Source of the DNA: Thalassotalea sp. ND16A
Lineage (GTDB): Bacteria; Pseudomonadota; Gammaproteobacteria; Enterobacterales; Alteromonadaceae
Length of the DNA: 64,000 bases
Reading direction: 5' to 3'
NCBI RefSeq assembly: GCF_000764205.1
Contig: NZ_JQDZ01000103.1
Coordinates: 1 to 64,000, forward strand
Part shown: piece by piece, positions 1-9,335 of the stretch
Layout of the letters: each line of letters opens with the position of its first letter
How positions within the stretch are numbered: position 1 is the stretch's first letter
Notes under the pieces: model-generated
Told to the model about the DNA's origin: nothing
The model's input: the letters and a program-made list of their open reading frames with translations, nothing else
Databases searched by the model: none
Made by a program: the position numbers and the translations under genes

Positions 1-161
1 CAGTCGAAATCTACGCTGCTGGAGATAACGGCTCTGCGCTTGCTACTTAGCAAATGCAACCAGTATCGTTGAATGCAGAAATAACCTAAAGCCTGATGAT
101 CAGGTTTGTGTAAGTGTTTTAGAACGGCATGAAAATCAATAGAATAGGTTTTATTAGCCAT
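1..161 (-). CDS. partial small ORF after CopG-type gene, possible toxin
   Basis: An ATG at 159-161 opens a frame that runs off the left edge, giving 53 residues beginning MANKTYSIDFHAVLKHLHKP. Its start overlaps the stop of the upstream ribbon-helix-helix gene by 8 bases, which is the usual antitoxin-toxin arrangement. The visible residues do not clearly match RelE/ParE, so the toxin role is only suggested by position. The reading frame could also be damaged, since the later residues look poorly conserved. Confidence 0.35.
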   Translation of the reverse strand, partial: MANKTYSIDFHAVLKHLHKPDHQALGYFCIQRYWLHLLSSKRRAVISSSVDFD

Positions 162-381
162 TGCTTTTTAATTCACTCAAAAAAACTTCGTAGCTCACTT
201 CAGGCTCATTTACTCTTTCTGCAATTGCTTGTAAGTCTTGTTGGTCTTCAACTATTAATAACCTCACGGCTTCATCAACCAGTTCCGAAATAGAAGCATC
301 AGTAGAAGCGGCACGCAACTTCAATGCTTGATGCAACGCAGGATCAAAGTAAATGGTTGAACGTTTTGATAAATTACTCAT
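154..381 (-). CDS. CopG/ribbon-helix-helix family protein, probable antitoxin
   Basis: This 75-residue protein begins MSNLSKRSTIYFDPALHQAL, the short beta strand plus helix of a CopG-type ribbon-helix-helix DNA-binding domain, followed by a second helix (SISELVDEAVRLLIVE). The C-terminal third (about residues 50-75) is acidic and is the likely toxin-binding tail. I use the ATG at 381 rather than the TTG at 393, because a GGTGGG tract sits just before it. It lies directly after the broken AbiEii gene and overlaps the next short frame, so it is probably an autoregulating antitoxin of a small type II system. Confidence 0.7.
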   Translation of the reverse strand: MSNLSKRSTIYFDPALHQALKLRAASTDASISELVDEAVRLLIVEDQQDLQAIAERVNEPEVSYEVFLSELKSNG

Positions 382-396
382 TACACCCACCAATAG

Positions 397-1210
397 TTAA
401 ATACGCCTTATAAAATGCCTTGTCGACTGAATTGAATCATTGATTTCTTTTTGAGTAGTATTAAGCCGTTCAGCGATAGCTTCAAAAGGACCTGGTTTTG
501 TAAAAAACATACCTCCAGAAACCGCTTCCTCATGATCTTTTGTAATACTTTCTAATCTTTGAGCTTCAGGTATGAGTGATATTTGACCCTGCAATATAGC
601 TTCGCAATCGACACCAGGACTTGCCCAGCGATACTTTTTCATCTCTATAACTGCTTGCATGGCTTCATCTGAATTTAGGGGATCGGCAAAATTCATATTT
701 AAAAGACAGTCTACATCATACCAATGTCGAGCAAGTCTGTTTGGTGGAGGCTCTTTCTCTTGTGTTGAGAATTGATGTAAAGCTGTTAACTTTTCCCAGA
801 GGATAAATTCCTTTTGATATGCCATTACTTTGGCTCTAGGCAAAGCAAGTGATTCAAAACCAGAAATACTGTCCATGTAACAATCAATATCAATAGACTC
901 AGTTGGTTTTCCTCTATTTCTGCCTCCAAACTCTAATAAAACATGGTCAATGTATCGATAAATCGATATCTTCAGAAAATCGCTCGATTGCTGACCAGCA
1001 TTTACTTAATGCTGTCCCACCTTTAAAAGCTACCGAGCAATCACCTAATAGTTTTTCATCATATAGGAGACGGAGAATTTCGGTGACCCAAACATCTTTT
1101 TCTAGAAAGTTTGCCGCTAAACCATTCTTATGCTGCTGAGCTGCATAAGTGAACATAGCAGCCAACTCATCATGCTTTGACTTATCTGCATAGAGGTCAA
1201 AAATACTCAC
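397..1210 (-). pseudogene. AbiEii-type nucleotidyltransferase toxin, internally deleted
   Basis: Two pieces of one gene are visible. The first (947-1210, GTG start) encodes the N-terminal nucleotidyltransferase region with the motif FKGGTALSKCWSAIERFSED followed by IDLSI. The second (397 to about 940, another frame) encodes the rest, with LEFGGRNRGKPTESIDIDC and the later WEKLTALHQF region. The frames meet near 945-965 and about 60-100 family residues are missing between them, so this is a deletion that also shifts frame. The start overlaps the stop of the upstream AbiEi-type gene by four bases (GTGA). The toxin should be inactive because the two halves are separated by a stop. The joint lies in a TATCGATAAATCGATATC tract that may have promoted the deletion. 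Confidence 0.85.
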
Positions 1211-1830
1211 GACAGAAGGCTACTCTCTAATTGATTTAACTTTGACTGCCACATTTTCAGCATCGGGCTATGGCTTAACTTATTGACAACATAAATAGCT
1301 TCTTTTTCATTTAAATTTAAACGCTTGATAGCTACTTTCAATGTGGACACAGGCGTATATTCTGCGGAAAGGGAAAGCAACCCTCTAAATAAGGTCCCTT
1401 CTGGTTTGTTCTCCCAGCGTAATTTAGTTGCTGTAGTGTGTTTTACCTGAACAACTTCATTCCCAACTTTAAACTCACGTGATGGACCTGTAGTCCAGTA
1501 TACAGCCTTAACTGGAGCTTGAGTTTGCATACCTAAACGATAAGCAGCCTCTAACCCTTGTGGAACTAATTTATAATGATGTGTACGAGCCCAAGTTTTA
1601 GCAATATCTTCAGCCTTCGCTGTAATCTTGATAGAAGGAATGCTAGCTAAAGGTTTGGGGCGAGAGTATATACCTTTTGCTACGCGAACAACTTTACCTT
1701 CTTTAGCTAATCGACTCATTGCCTTTTGGACAGATGTTGTGGTGCCTAGAGAATAAAATCTCTCAATAGAAAAAGGAACACCTCGTTTCATTCGAAATAG
1801 TCTATTAGAGACCAAAACCGCAACGGACAT
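1207..1830 (-). CDS. AbiEi-type (DUF6088) antitoxin of a type IV toxin-antitoxin system
   Basis: The 207-residue protein has an N-terminal winged-helix region (about residues 15-60: FSIERFYSLGTTTSVQKAMSR, then LAKEGKVVRVAKGIYSRPKP), typical of DUF6088/AbiEi antitoxins, followed by the C-terminal domain of that family. AbiEi proteins repress their own promoter and counteract the nucleotidyltransferase toxin AbiEii. The gene is complete, but its partner immediately downstream is broken, so it is an orphan antitoxin. It could still repress its promoter or protect against related incoming toxins. The start is the only well-placed ATG. Confidence 0.8.
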   Translation of the reverse strand: MSVAVLVSNRLFRMKRGVPFSIERFYSLGTTTSVQKAMSRLAKEGKVVRVAKGIYSRPKPLASIPSIKITAKAEDIAKTWARTHHYKLVPQGLEAAYRLGMQTQAPVKAVYWTTGPSREFKVGNEVVQVKHTTATKLRWENKPEGTLFRGLLSLSAEYTPVSTLKVAIKRLNLNEKEAIYVVNKLSHSPMLKMWQSKLNQLESSLLS

Positions 1831-2093
1831 AACACACCCAATACTGACAACACATAACCAACGTGATTTTATTGTAGCCCATATTTAATGTAATGCATAT
1901 CCACATTGACGTCAGGATAAGTAGGTTTAACATTGTCGGTTAAGTTACTTGCTATATGACTTAAAACGTTTGCATAATAAATAGTAATTACTTAAAGAGG
2001 CAAATTATTAGCGGAAACCTAGCAAATTTTAAGTAGACGAACGGCAAGCTTTTATTGGATTGATGGTAAATTAGGAGGAGAATCTAGCGGCTA

Positions 2094-2990
2094 ATGAACG
2101 CTAAAATACCTTTAACGTATGCTATATTTGTTAATCATCACTTAATTAAAATAATACCCATGTCTTACGATAAATCGGTATCCGATCATTACCTGCATGG
2201 CAATTTACTCAACGCCATCGAAGCGGCGCTGCCAGCATTAGGCAAAACCACAACAACAGTAACGATTGCAGATTTGGCACCAGTAGATGAATTCCATATT
2301 GGCGGGCGACAGGCAACCGATCATTTACTGGCGCAACTCAATTTTTCAGAACATGCCAATTTATTAGATGTCGGTTGTGGCTTAGGTGGTGCGGCACGCT
2401 ATATCGCGAGTCAATTTAACAATAGCGTTACCGGCATAGACTTAGCCCAGGAGTACATAGATACCGGCAACGCCTTATGTCGTTGGCTAAAGCTGGAAAA
2501 CAAGATCAGTTTGGTACAAGGCAGCGCCCTGGATATGCCATTTAACAATAATACCTTTGATGGTGGTTACATGTTGCACGTAGGCATGAACATAGAAGAT
2601 AAAGCCACATTGTTTGCGCAAATTCATCGAGTATTAAAGCCAGGTGCCACGTTTGCTGTCTATGACATTATGCGCCAAAGTGATGGTGAATTAACCTATC
2701 CGGTTCCCTGGGCCACAACCAGTAGTACCAGTAAATTAGCCACATCAGAGCAATATCAGCAAATGTTAACACAAGCCGGGTTTACCCTGATAAAAGCAAC
2801 CAACAGGCATGATTTTTCCGTAGATTTTTTTAATCAGTTACGCGCCAAAATAGCAGCCGATGACGGCCCGCCACCATTAGGCCTGCATACCTTAATGCAG
2901 CAAAGCGCCGCACAAAAAGTAAAAAACATGGTGGCAAACATTGGCAAAGGGATAATTGCCCCGGTTGAAATGATAGTGCAAAAGCCATAA
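2094..2990 (+). CDS. class I SAM-dependent methyltransferase
   Basis: A Rossmann-fold methyltransferase: motif I LLDVGCGLGGAARYIA, an acidic post-I position (VTGIDLAQEYID), then SALDMPFNNNTFDGGYMLHVGMN and RVLKPGATFAVYDIM. This is the small-molecule/ubiE-like methyltransferase style and the substrate cannot be read from sequence. Two starts compete. The ATG at 2094 has a strong AGGAGGAG 13 bases upstream (2073-2080). The ATG at 2160 begins MSYDKSVSDHYLHGNLL, where family-like sequence appears to start, but has no visible ribosome site. Directly downstream lies the remnant of a VOC gene. Confidence 0.75.
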   Translation: MNAKIPLTYAIFVNHHLIKIIPMSYDKSVSDHYLHGNLLNAIEAALPALGKTTTTVTIADLAPVDEFHIGGRQATDHLLAQLNFSEHANLLDVGCGLGGAARYIASQFNNSVTGIDLAQEYIDTGNALCRWLKLENKISLVQGSALDMPFNNNTFDGGYMLHVGMNIEDKATLFAQIHRVLKPGATFAVYDIMRQSDGELTYPVPWATTSSTSKLATSEQYQQMLTQAGFTLIKATNRHDFSVDFFNQLRAKIAADDGPPPLGLHTLMQQSAAQKVKNMVANIGKGIIAPVEMIVQKP

Positions 2991-2998
2991 CCACTGAC

Positions 2999-3067
2999 AG
3001 TGGCCCTGCCAGTTTCATGATGATTGACCCGGATGGTAATTCCATATTGATAGATCAACACGTATAA
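2999..3067 (+). pseudogene. C-terminal relic of a VOC/glyoxalase-family gene
   Basis: Immediately after the methyltransferase, a frame ending at TAA 3065-3067 reads SGPASFMMIDPDGNSILIDQ then HV-stop. The DPDGN-ILIDQH pattern is the typical C-terminus of VOC (glyoxalase/bleomycin resistance) proteins. The rest of the gene is missing upstream, where the methyltransferase occupies the sequence in another frame. It is best read as the leftover of a deletion. Confidence 0.6.
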
Positions 3068-3155
3068 CCACTATCGCCTACACTCAAGTTCAAATAAGTA
3101 CACTTAAACTTGAATGTCGACAGTAAACTCATTATCCATGATAATTCTAAGCTAA

Positions 3156-5009
3156 TTAATGGCACGATGCTGACGATGGATTGCTGCCTATCAGTTTAAC
3201 AAACACATTGAATAATGGTGTAGTTCGTACTTCCTGCAACTCGTAAAACATATCAATTTTTGTACGTTTAACCGTTATCAGGCCAAAAAACTCACAAAAA
3301 TTATTCATTAACCAGTGCTGATAACATCGATGTATTTGTTCTTCCTGGTTATCTTGTACATATGAGTGAAACTCTATGTCATCTACCAGCCTTGGAAACG
3401 CACTGAGGAACTCTTCGGCATACCAGCTGCCGTCTTTTACCGAATGACCGTATTTGGCCAACAGATACAAACTAAAACCAACGCTGTTTTGGATAAAGGC
3501 AAACTCTTCGCCATAGCTGCGGTAAGCCCAATTAAACTCAAGACAATAGGTTTTAAACAATAATCCATAAATTTTTCCGGGCATTTGTTCGGGATTTTTC
3601 AGCAGCTTTTTCATTGGCGCGGTAAAGATGTATTTATCTTTAACTACCCTGACCAGTTTGGCCAGCACCAACAAAACACGGACTACGTGTAAATCAAAGA
3701 AATCTTCTTCTTTGCTGATCGTTCTTGCATACTTTGGCGCACCGAAAGTGGCGTTAAATTCAGTATTGATTGCTCTGCACAGATTTCTGGGTAAATTACC
3801 TTTAGCAGTGGCTTTTACGCCCTTGTCACCAATTCCTTCAATGAGCGCCATGGCCAAAAACATCACTTGCGTATTGTTAATCGTATCAACACTCAATAGC
3901 GCTTGCTCATTAAATAATAGTACCTCATTGTGTTCAAAGGGTTGCGTTAACAAGCTATGCATTTTGTGAGACGACAAACCATGAAATACGTCAATGCTTT
4001 GACTATTGCGCTGTTGCATAAAGTTATTTAAAAACTCATTCGCCTCATCAATAGACTCAAAGTCCTTATCTTGCATGGCTTCCTTGATCTCTTCATTAAG
4101 TGCACTAGCAGGATTTATCGCCTTCGCCTTATCACTATCGGTTAGATAACAACATTTTTTATACTTTTTGCCACTGCCACAGGGGCAAGGGTCGTTACGG
4201 GCAACTTTCACTTCGTCGCGCACAAATGGTACAACATTATGATTTTCATACTCATCACCGTCGACTTCAGCAATAAAGTTATCATCATCCCAAAATTGAT
4301 CGTCTGCAAATTCATCGTCATCAATTTCATCATCAAAAGAAGCATCGTCGCCATCAGTCCAAAAATCCTCTCCCAGCTCATCTGCAACTACGCCTAGTTT
4401 GAATTGTTCAATTTCAACGGCGAGTCGATAAAGGCTGATCAGCCCCACTTCCAGGTTTTTCACCTTATCAACATATTCGCTAATATCTTTTACGTTTCGG
4501 CCTTGCTCTGTTTTTAGTTTTTTACCGCTGGCAATTAACTCAACAGAGCCAATAATTACCTTGCAAATCTCTTCAATCGGCATTTCACTATCAAATTCTT
4601 CCACATTGGCAATCAGCTGGAAATCTTGCTGCCAGTCGCTAAAGGTATATGCAAATGCCGCCATGAAGCCCTGACAAAACTCAACCAGGCCCTGCGGAAA
4701 CTCGGCTTTTATCTGTGGGTATAGTTCGCTTAGTGGATAATTACCCGCCAGCAAACCATCGTTGATCTGTTGGTCAAGTTTGCGGCGTGCCTCAATATTT
4801 TTTACATCTTCGAACCAAAGATCATGAACACCACTATCAGTAGAGAGAATATCGCCAGTATAATCAAACTCTTCCATCAACTCAGAGCAACAGCTCACAC
4901 CACAAACAAACCCATGGTAGTAATCAAAACTTAAAGGCGGTTTGGTACAACAGCCTAGCTGGCCCTTAACCAAATCAACATAACTTTTATCAAAAAAAAT
5001 GAGATCCAC
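3156..5009 (-). CDS. UPF0149/YecA-like protein with SEC-C zinc motif
   Basis: The 617-residue protein starts at a GTG (5007-5009) with an N-terminal YecA/UPF0149-like region ([20 protein letters not shown]). About residues 220-250 are strongly acidic (runs of D/E with F and W). A canonical SEC-C motif, [18 protein letters not shown], follows at about 270-290 and binds zinc in SecA and many other proteins. The last 320 residues are helical and unassigned. YecA proteins bind ribosomes and interact with SecA, but this one is far longer than the roughly 200-residue family norm. Its start overlaps the upstream small gene by 20 bases, so the two are probably translated together. Confidence 0.7.
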   Translation of the reverse strand: MDLIFFDKSYVDLVKGQLGCCTKPPLSFDYYHGFVCGVSCCSELMEEFDYTGDILSTDSGVHDLWFEDVKNIEARRKLDQQINDGLLAGNYPLSELYPQIKAEFPQGLVEFCQGFMAAFAYTFSDWQQDFQLIANVEEFDSEMPIEEICKVIIGSVELIASGKKLKTEQGRNVKDISEYVDKVKNLEVGLISLYRLAVEIEQFKLGVVADELGEDFWTDGDDASFDDEIDDDEFADDQFWDDDNFIAEVDGDEYENHNVVPFVRDEVKVARNDPCPCGSGKKYKKCCYLTDSDKAKAINPASALNEEIKEAMQDKDFESIDEANEFLNNFMQQRNSQSIDVFHGLSSHKMHSLLTQPFEHNEVLLFNEQALLSVDTINNTQVMFLAMALIEGIGDKGVKATAKGNLPRNLCRAINTEFNATFGAPKYARTISKEEDFFDLHVVRVLLVLAKLVRVVKDKYIFTAPMKKLLKNPEQMPGKIYGLLFKTYCLEFNWAYRSYGEEFAFIQNSVGFSLYLLAKYGHSVKDGSWYAEEFLSAFPRLVDDIEFHSYVQDNQEEQIHRCYQHWLMNNFCEFFGLITVKRTKIDMFYELQEVRTTPLFNVFVKLIGSNPSSASCH

Positions 5010-5259
5010 TGCCCGTTTCTAAAACTGAGATTAACTCTTCAAATTGCTCAAGCAAGATAGCACTTTTTATCGATTTTGCCGAGTGGATCAGGTCTGACAC
5101 CAACATATCACGATAAAAACTATCAATACTTAAGGTTTGAAACTCAAAATTGGCCGCGCTTTTTTGCAATCGCTGCAAATCTTCTGATACTTCTGGCAAG
5201 GGCGCGCTATATTTAAGCAACAAGTTAATTTCAGTGTGGGTAAGTTCAATTTCGATCAT
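4990..5259 (-). CDS. small hypothetical protein, coupled to SEC-C protein
   Basis: An 89-residue acidic protein starting [20 protein letters not shown], predicted mostly helical, with no family I recognise. I chose the ATG at 5259 over the GTG at 5304, because the extra N-terminal residues look like non-coding sequence. Its 3' end overlaps the start of the SEC-C gene by 20 bases in another frame. That tight overlap suggests translational coupling and a shared function or complex. Confidence 0.55.
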   Translation of the reverse strand: MIEIELTHTEINLLLKYSAPLPEVSEDLQRLQKSAANFEFQTLSIDSFYRDMLVSDLIHSAKSIKSAILLEQFEELISVLETGSGSHFF

Positions 5260-5336
5260 ATGTTTTCTAAGTGTCAAACTGCATCTGCAGCCATTGTAAT
5301 CCACTTATTATTTGTTATAAAGCAAATCAGGATGAT

Positions 5337-5690
5337 TTACTTATACAGTAAACAATAATTAATCAGAACTTTCGGTATATCTTGTTTTTGCGAAATAATT
5401 ACGTCAGCGATAATCATTCTGCTGCCTTTTTCTTCAATTATTCGGTAAAGAAGTCTGAAATTATCAGCCGTAAATTCTCTGAACAGAATAACGCCTAACT
5501 CTAGCAAGTACGGTGATATAGGTGCAGCTTTTGGAGTAAAACTAACTAAACTTTCAAAGCGTTCGATGAAACTTTCAAGCCGAAGTATCACTTGTTCTTC
5601 GTTTGAATGCTTGCCTAAGTGATTGATTAAGTCATTTAATAAATTTTCAAAGGTTTTAGTGTATTGGATCCTAACCGGTTTATTTTTCAT
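5337..5690 (-). CDS. RelE/ParE-family toxin
   Basis: A 117-residue protein of RelE/ParE fold: helical N-terminus (YTKTFENLLNDLINHLGKHS), then the beta-sheet core ILFREFTADNFRLLYRIIEE and MIIADVIISQKQDIPKVLI. Proteins of this superfamily cleave ribosome-bound mRNA or inhibit gyrase. The core alone does not show which. It begins inside the end of the Phd/YefM-type gene (11-base overlap), the expected antitoxin-first order. Confidence 0.75.
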   Translation of the reverse strand: MKNKPVRIQYTKTFENLLNDLINHLGKHSNEEQVILRLESFIERFESLVSFTPKAAPISPYLLELGVILFREFTADNFRLLYRIIEEKGSRMIIADVIISQKQDIPKVLINYCLLYK

Positions 5691-5946
5691 TCGCAGTAGA
5701 TAAATTAGCGCGACGGTTAGCTAAACGTTGTTTAAGATCTGAACTGGATATCAAGCGGCCATTATTGCTGTCATCAACGGAAAAAGATGCTAACTTCAAC
5801 ATAGCAACAGCTTCATCTCTGCGCATCCTATCTTCATAGGATTCAATGACATAAGCAGGAGTCCCATTTTGGGTAATGGTCATCGGCTCATCGAGCTCAA
5901 GATTGGCCGCATTTTTTTTGAGGTAACTTATCGTTTCTACGCGCAT
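5680..5946 (-). CDS. Phd/YefM-family antitoxin
   Basis: An 88-residue protein beginning MRVETISYLKKNAANLELDE then PMTITQNGTPAYVIESYEDR, the N-terminal DNA-binding fold of Phd/YefM antitoxins, with a polar C-terminal tail that would wrap the toxin. It is followed by an overlapping RelE/ParE toxin, so the two form a type II toxin-antitoxin operon that is normally autorepressed. I saw no clear palindromic operator in the 160 bases upstream. Confidence 0.8.
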   Translation of the reverse strand: MRVETISYLKKNAANLELDEPMTITQNGTPAYVIESYEDRMRRDEAVAMLKLASFSVDDSNNGRLISSSDLKQRLANRRANLSTANEK

Positions 5947-6108
5947 AAGTACTTCCTTCTAAGACTTTAAATTCCGATAGTCCAAATATAGTTTTTATTT
6001 AGACTTTGTGCAAATGATTAAATTAACCGCTGCACATTTACCCAGTGTTAGTTATTATTATGCTTATAATAAATAGCAAAGTAAATTAACCGGATTTAGG
6101 ATCTAACT

Positions 6109-7935
6109 TTGACCACAGCTCACAACAATTCTACCGCCCAGCAAGTTTTACAGAATGTATTTGGTTACGCCGACTTTCGTCACCAGCAAGCCAATATTAT
6201 TGACGAGCTTGTTGCCGGCAACGATGTCTTTACTCTAATGCCAACCGGTGGCGGTAAATCGTTGTGCTATCAAATACCAGCGCTTGTGCTAGATGGTGTT
6301 GGCATTGTCATTTCACCGTTAATCGCGTTAATGCAAGATCAAGTGGATGCCTTAAAAATACTCGGCGTGAACGCCGAGTTTTTAAACTCCAGCCAAGACT
6401 ATCAACGCCAGCAACAGATAGAGCAGCAACTACTCAACGGTGAACTGGACTTGCTCTACATCGCTCCGGAGCGGTTATTAACCGAGCGCATGCAAAACTT
6501 ATTACTGCGAACCAACATCGCGTTATTTGCCATCGATGAAGCCCACTGTGTGTCGCAATGGGGCCACGATTTCAGACCCGAGTATCAACAGCTGTCGATA
6601 CTGCATAACATTTTTCCCAATACCCCACGTATCGCGCTTACCGCCACGGCCGATCAAAGAACCCGCGATGAAATTGTCGACTTACTCGCCTTGCACCAGG
6701 CGAAACAGTTTGTGCACAGTTTCGACCGGCCGAACATTCAATATCGCATTAACGACTTACCCAACGCCAAAGAGCGGTTATGGGACTTTATCAGCAGCGA
6801 GCACAATGACGATGCGGGTATTGTCTATTGTTTGTCAAGAAAGATGGTGGAATCCACGGCACAATGGTTAAGTGCCAAGGGCCGAGTTGCACTGCCCTAC
6901 CATGCCGGTTTAGCCAACGAAGTAAAGGCACAACACCAGCAGCGGTTTTTGCAAGAAGAGCAAGTGATCATTGTTGCCACCATCGCCTTTGGCATGGGCA
7001 TAGACAAGCCCGATGTCCGTTTTGTCGCCCATTTAAACATCCCGAAAAGCATTGAAGCCTATTACCAGGAAACCGGACGTGCCGGCCGCGATGGACAACC
7101 TGCGAATGCATGGCTGGCCTATGGCATGCAGGATGTGATCAAGTTAAAACAAATGAGCCAAAACAGTGATGGCAACGAGTTATTCAAACAAATCACTCAA
7201 CGCAAACTCAATGCCCTGCTAGGCTATTGTGAAGTGAGTTCTTGCCGCCGACAAGCCTTATTGCAGTATTTTGGCGAACAGTTAGACACGCCTTGTGGTA
7301 ACTGTGACAACTGCTTAACCCCTCCGATTACCTGGGATGGCACCCTTGCCGCAAAAAAAGCCTTATCGACCGTATACCGAACCAAGCAACGATTTGGCGT
7401 GACTTATCAAATAGACGTATTACTGGGAAAAACAACACCGCGTATTATTAACTTTGGCCACAACCAACTGAGCACCTTTGGCATTGGCGAAGAACTAAGC
7501 GCACAAGCCTGGCAAGGCGTATTCAGACAATTAATCTCGATGGGCTTTTTGTCGGTAGATATGGAGTTTGGCGCCTTAAAATTGACCGAACAAGCAAGAC
7601 CGGTGCTTAAAGGTGAACAGCAAATTCAATTGCGCGAACAAAGCAAAAAAGCCAAAGCGGCCAAACAAAAACGCAGCCCAAAAAACAGCCAGGCCATCAC
7701 CGACTTAACCCCGCAAGATACCAGTTTATTTGAACAACTCAGAGCGCAACGAACCTTGTGGGCAAAAGACAGAGGCGTACCGCCGTTTGTTATTTTTCAT
7801 GATGCCACCTTAATCGCCATCGCCCAGGCCAAACCCAACACCGCCGCAGAGCTGTTAACCATCAATGGCATAGGGGCGAGTAAAAACGACTTGTATGGTG
7901 AAGAGATCATCGCGATCATTGCCCAATCTTTGTAG
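6109..7935 (+). CDS. recQ: ATP-dependent DNA helicase RecQ
   Basis: A 608-residue RecQ with the full domain set. Walker A is [12 protein letters not shown] (about residues 44-55) and motif II is [18 protein letters not shown]. The helicase C lobe contains [14 protein letters not shown] and [12 protein letters not shown]. The zinc-binding cysteines ([12 protein letters not shown] to CGNCDNC) are in the RQC region, and an HRDC domain covers about 530-605. RecQ unwinds DNA 3'-5' in RecF-pathway recombination and fork repair. The start is TTG (6109-6111), preceded by a TTAGGA ribosome site; no in-frame ATG lies nearby. Confidence 0.96.
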   Translation: MTTAHNNSTAQQVLQNVFGYADFRHQQANIIDELVAGNDVFTLMPTGGGKSLCYQIPALVLDGVGIVISPLIALMQDQVDALKILGVNAEFLNSSQDYQRQQQIEQQLLNGELDLLYIAPERLLTERMQNLLLRTNIALFAIDEAHCVSQWGHDFRPEYQQLSILHNIFPNTPRIALTATADQRTRDEIVDLLALHQAKQFVHSFDRPNIQYRINDLPNAKERLWDFISSEHNDDAGIVYCLSRKMVESTAQWLSAKGRVALPYHAGLANEVKAQHQQRFLQEEQVIIVATIAFGMGIDKPDVRFVAHLNIPKSIEAYYQETGRAGRDGQPANAWLAYGMQDVIKLKQMSQNSDGNELFKQITQRKLNALLGYCEVSSCRRQALLQYFGEQLDTPCGNCDNCLTPPITWDGTLAAKKALSTVYRTKQRFGVTYQIDVLLGKTTPRIINFGHNQLSTFGIGEELSAQAWQGVFRQLISMGFLSVDMEFGALKLTEQARPVLKGEQQIQLREQSKKAKAAKQKRSPKNSQAITDLTPQDTSLFEQLRAQRTLWAKDRGVPPFVIFHDATLIAIAQAKPNTAAELLTINGIGASKNDLYGEEIIAIIAQSL

Positions 7936-7970
7936 ATGAGGATAAAACCAAAGGTTTCAGCAAGTGCCAC

Positions 7971-8228
7971 TTAGCTAACCAGGCACTCAAGCAACATTCG
8001 CCTTAGGCATTCTTTATCGACTTTATTATTGCAATGAAAATCTTCAAGGTTTAAACGTTGCTCTTTGATAAGCTGCTTAAGCACTGAATCTTTTATCTTG
8101 ATCGACAAATAGTCAAAACCAGGCAAAAAATGCTTTGTCGTTGGACTAACCAAACCACCAGAAAAACTTAATTCATCAATATCTTGATAATATTTTTGAT
8201 AATGATTGTGCCAATTGTTTTTCATCAT
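7971..8228 (-). CDS. hypothetical protein, second gene of Fur-box operon
   Basis: An 85-residue soluble protein (start MMKNNWHNHYQKYYQDIDEL) that I do not recognise. It is rich in His, Tyr, Lys and Leu and ends with CLRRMLLECLVS. It follows the upstream gene after six bases with an AGGAC ribosome site, so it is part of the same transcript. That transcript starts behind a near-perfect Fur box, so expression is probably raised by iron limitation. No metal-binding motif is evident beyond scattered His and Cys. Confidence 0.6.
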   Translation of the reverse strand: MMKNNWHNHYQKYYQDIDELSFSGGLVSPTTKHFLPGFDYLSIKIKDSVLKQLIKEQRLNLEDFHCNNKVDKECLRRMLLECLVS

Positions 8229-8234
8229 AACGTC

Positions 8235-8639
8235 CTAGTGCAGCACTGCCAACGCCTTATTTACTTGAGAATGAATACGTAATAGGCAATCAGATAAGAT
8301 TTCTCTTGGTAACGATTTTACCTTCATTAAGCGTTGCACACACAAGTTAAGGATTTCATCACACTCATTTTCTAAACCAGCCAACGATAAGCTTTTGGCT
8401 AGCATGACAGCAGATTCAGTAAAACAAAGCGCATAATGATTTACGTTAAGCGACATTTGCTCTAACAGCATTTCGGCACTTTCAAATGCACAACCTAAGT
8501 AAGGGATAGCTTCACTGTGCAAACCCGAAAACGCTAAATTCTCGCCATGCTCACTCGCATCTCGATAACAACTAAGCGCCCTGCCCGGAGAGCTTTGAAG
8601 TTGTTGGCCATGATTACTACATAAAAATTGATATTTCAT
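8235..8639 (-). CDS. hypothetical protein, first gene of Fur-box operon
   Basis: A 134-residue helical protein starting MKYQFLCSNHGQQLQSSPGR. Helical stretches such as AIPYLGCAFESAEMLLEQ and HYALCFTESAVMLAKSLSLA resemble TPR/SEL1-style helix pairs, but no family can be assigned. I use the ATG at 8639, which has AGGTG just upstream, rather than the GTG at 8648. A Fur box lies 26-46 bases upstream of the start, so iron-dependent repression is very likely. The downstream 85-residue gene is co-transcribed. Confidence 0.65.
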   Translation of the reverse strand: MKYQFLCSNHGQQLQSSPGRALSCYRDASEHGENLAFSGLHSEAIPYLGCAFESAEMLLEQMSLNVNHYALCFTESAVMLAKSLSLAGLENECDEILNLCVQRLMKVKSLPREILSDCLLRIHSQVNKALAVLH

Positions 8640-8664
8640 TTTGAACACCTAAAAGAAAAGACCT

Positions 8665-8685
8665 AAATGAGAATAATTCTCATTT
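8665..8685. promoter_or_regulatory. Fur box
   Basis: The sequence TGAGAATAATTCTCA (8668-8682) is a perfect 7-1-7 inverted repeat of the Fur consensus type, extended by AAA and TTT on each side. It stands directly upstream of the unknown two-gene operon on the minus strand. Fur bound to ferrous iron would repress that operon. Confidence 0.88.
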
Positions 8686-8940
8686 GCATTTGAGTCAAGT
8701 ATTTTTTATTAAATTTCAGTTTTTATTAATCTAACCCGTTATTTCGACAGGGTTATATTTTTCATTGAGTTTTGGTGAGATCTGCCTGATTTAATATTCG
8801 GCAAATAGTGGCGCTTTTAGACCGGCGTTAACACCTATTAAATATGAGTTAAAATTTATGTTGTTAATTAAACCAAATTGCTGAATAAATGTGGTTAAGC
8901 GCTCCTATTTTGTCAACGACCAATATTTAGTTATATTAAA

Positions 8941-9252
8941 TCAGTCTTGGTTTTGCTCACGGTTATCATTTTTGGCCTTATACTCGTGCAACATAGAACT
9001 TAGCGTATTCTCTTCATTGTATTCATTAATGTCATAGTCTTCTTCGCTTGTTGTTTTACTAATTAAAATATCGTGTAGTGCAAGCGTTGCAAATACACCC
9101 CATATAGCAAACACAAAAGTAGATGGCAGAGCATGATATTCAAGACCTATAGTCCATGCCCCTGTAATAAAAACGCCAATTAAAGACATTCGATACCCGG
9201 CATAAGCAACCATTGCGACAAAGCAAAAAATAATAAATATAGACGTAAACAT
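8941..9252 (-). CDS. small membrane protein, hypothetical
   Basis: A 103-residue protein with two or three hydrophobic helices in its first 65 residues (FTSIFIIFCFVAMVAYAGY, SLIGVFITGAWTIGL, TFVFAIWGVFATLALH). The tail is acidic and polar (SEEDYDINEYNEENTL) and probably cytoplasmic. No family recognised. It is separated from the NYN gene by about 80 bases and could share its transcript. Confidence 0.6.
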   Translation of the reverse strand: MFTSIFIIFCFVAMVAYAGYRMSLIGVFITGAWTIGLEYHALPSTFVFAIWGVFATLALHDILISKTTSEEDYDINEYNEENTLSSMLHEYKAKNDNREQNQD

Positions 9253-9335
9253 AATAAATACTCTTGGTTATAACCCTGCCATTTAGCCAACTGTGAGTTG
9301 ATTTTTTGTAAGCACATTGAATTTACCGCCGGAAC

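Noticed and set aside
903..1139. Plus-strand ORF of 78 residues
   Set aside because: It lies opposite the AbiEii pseudogene, whose minus-strand frames carry the clear family motifs.
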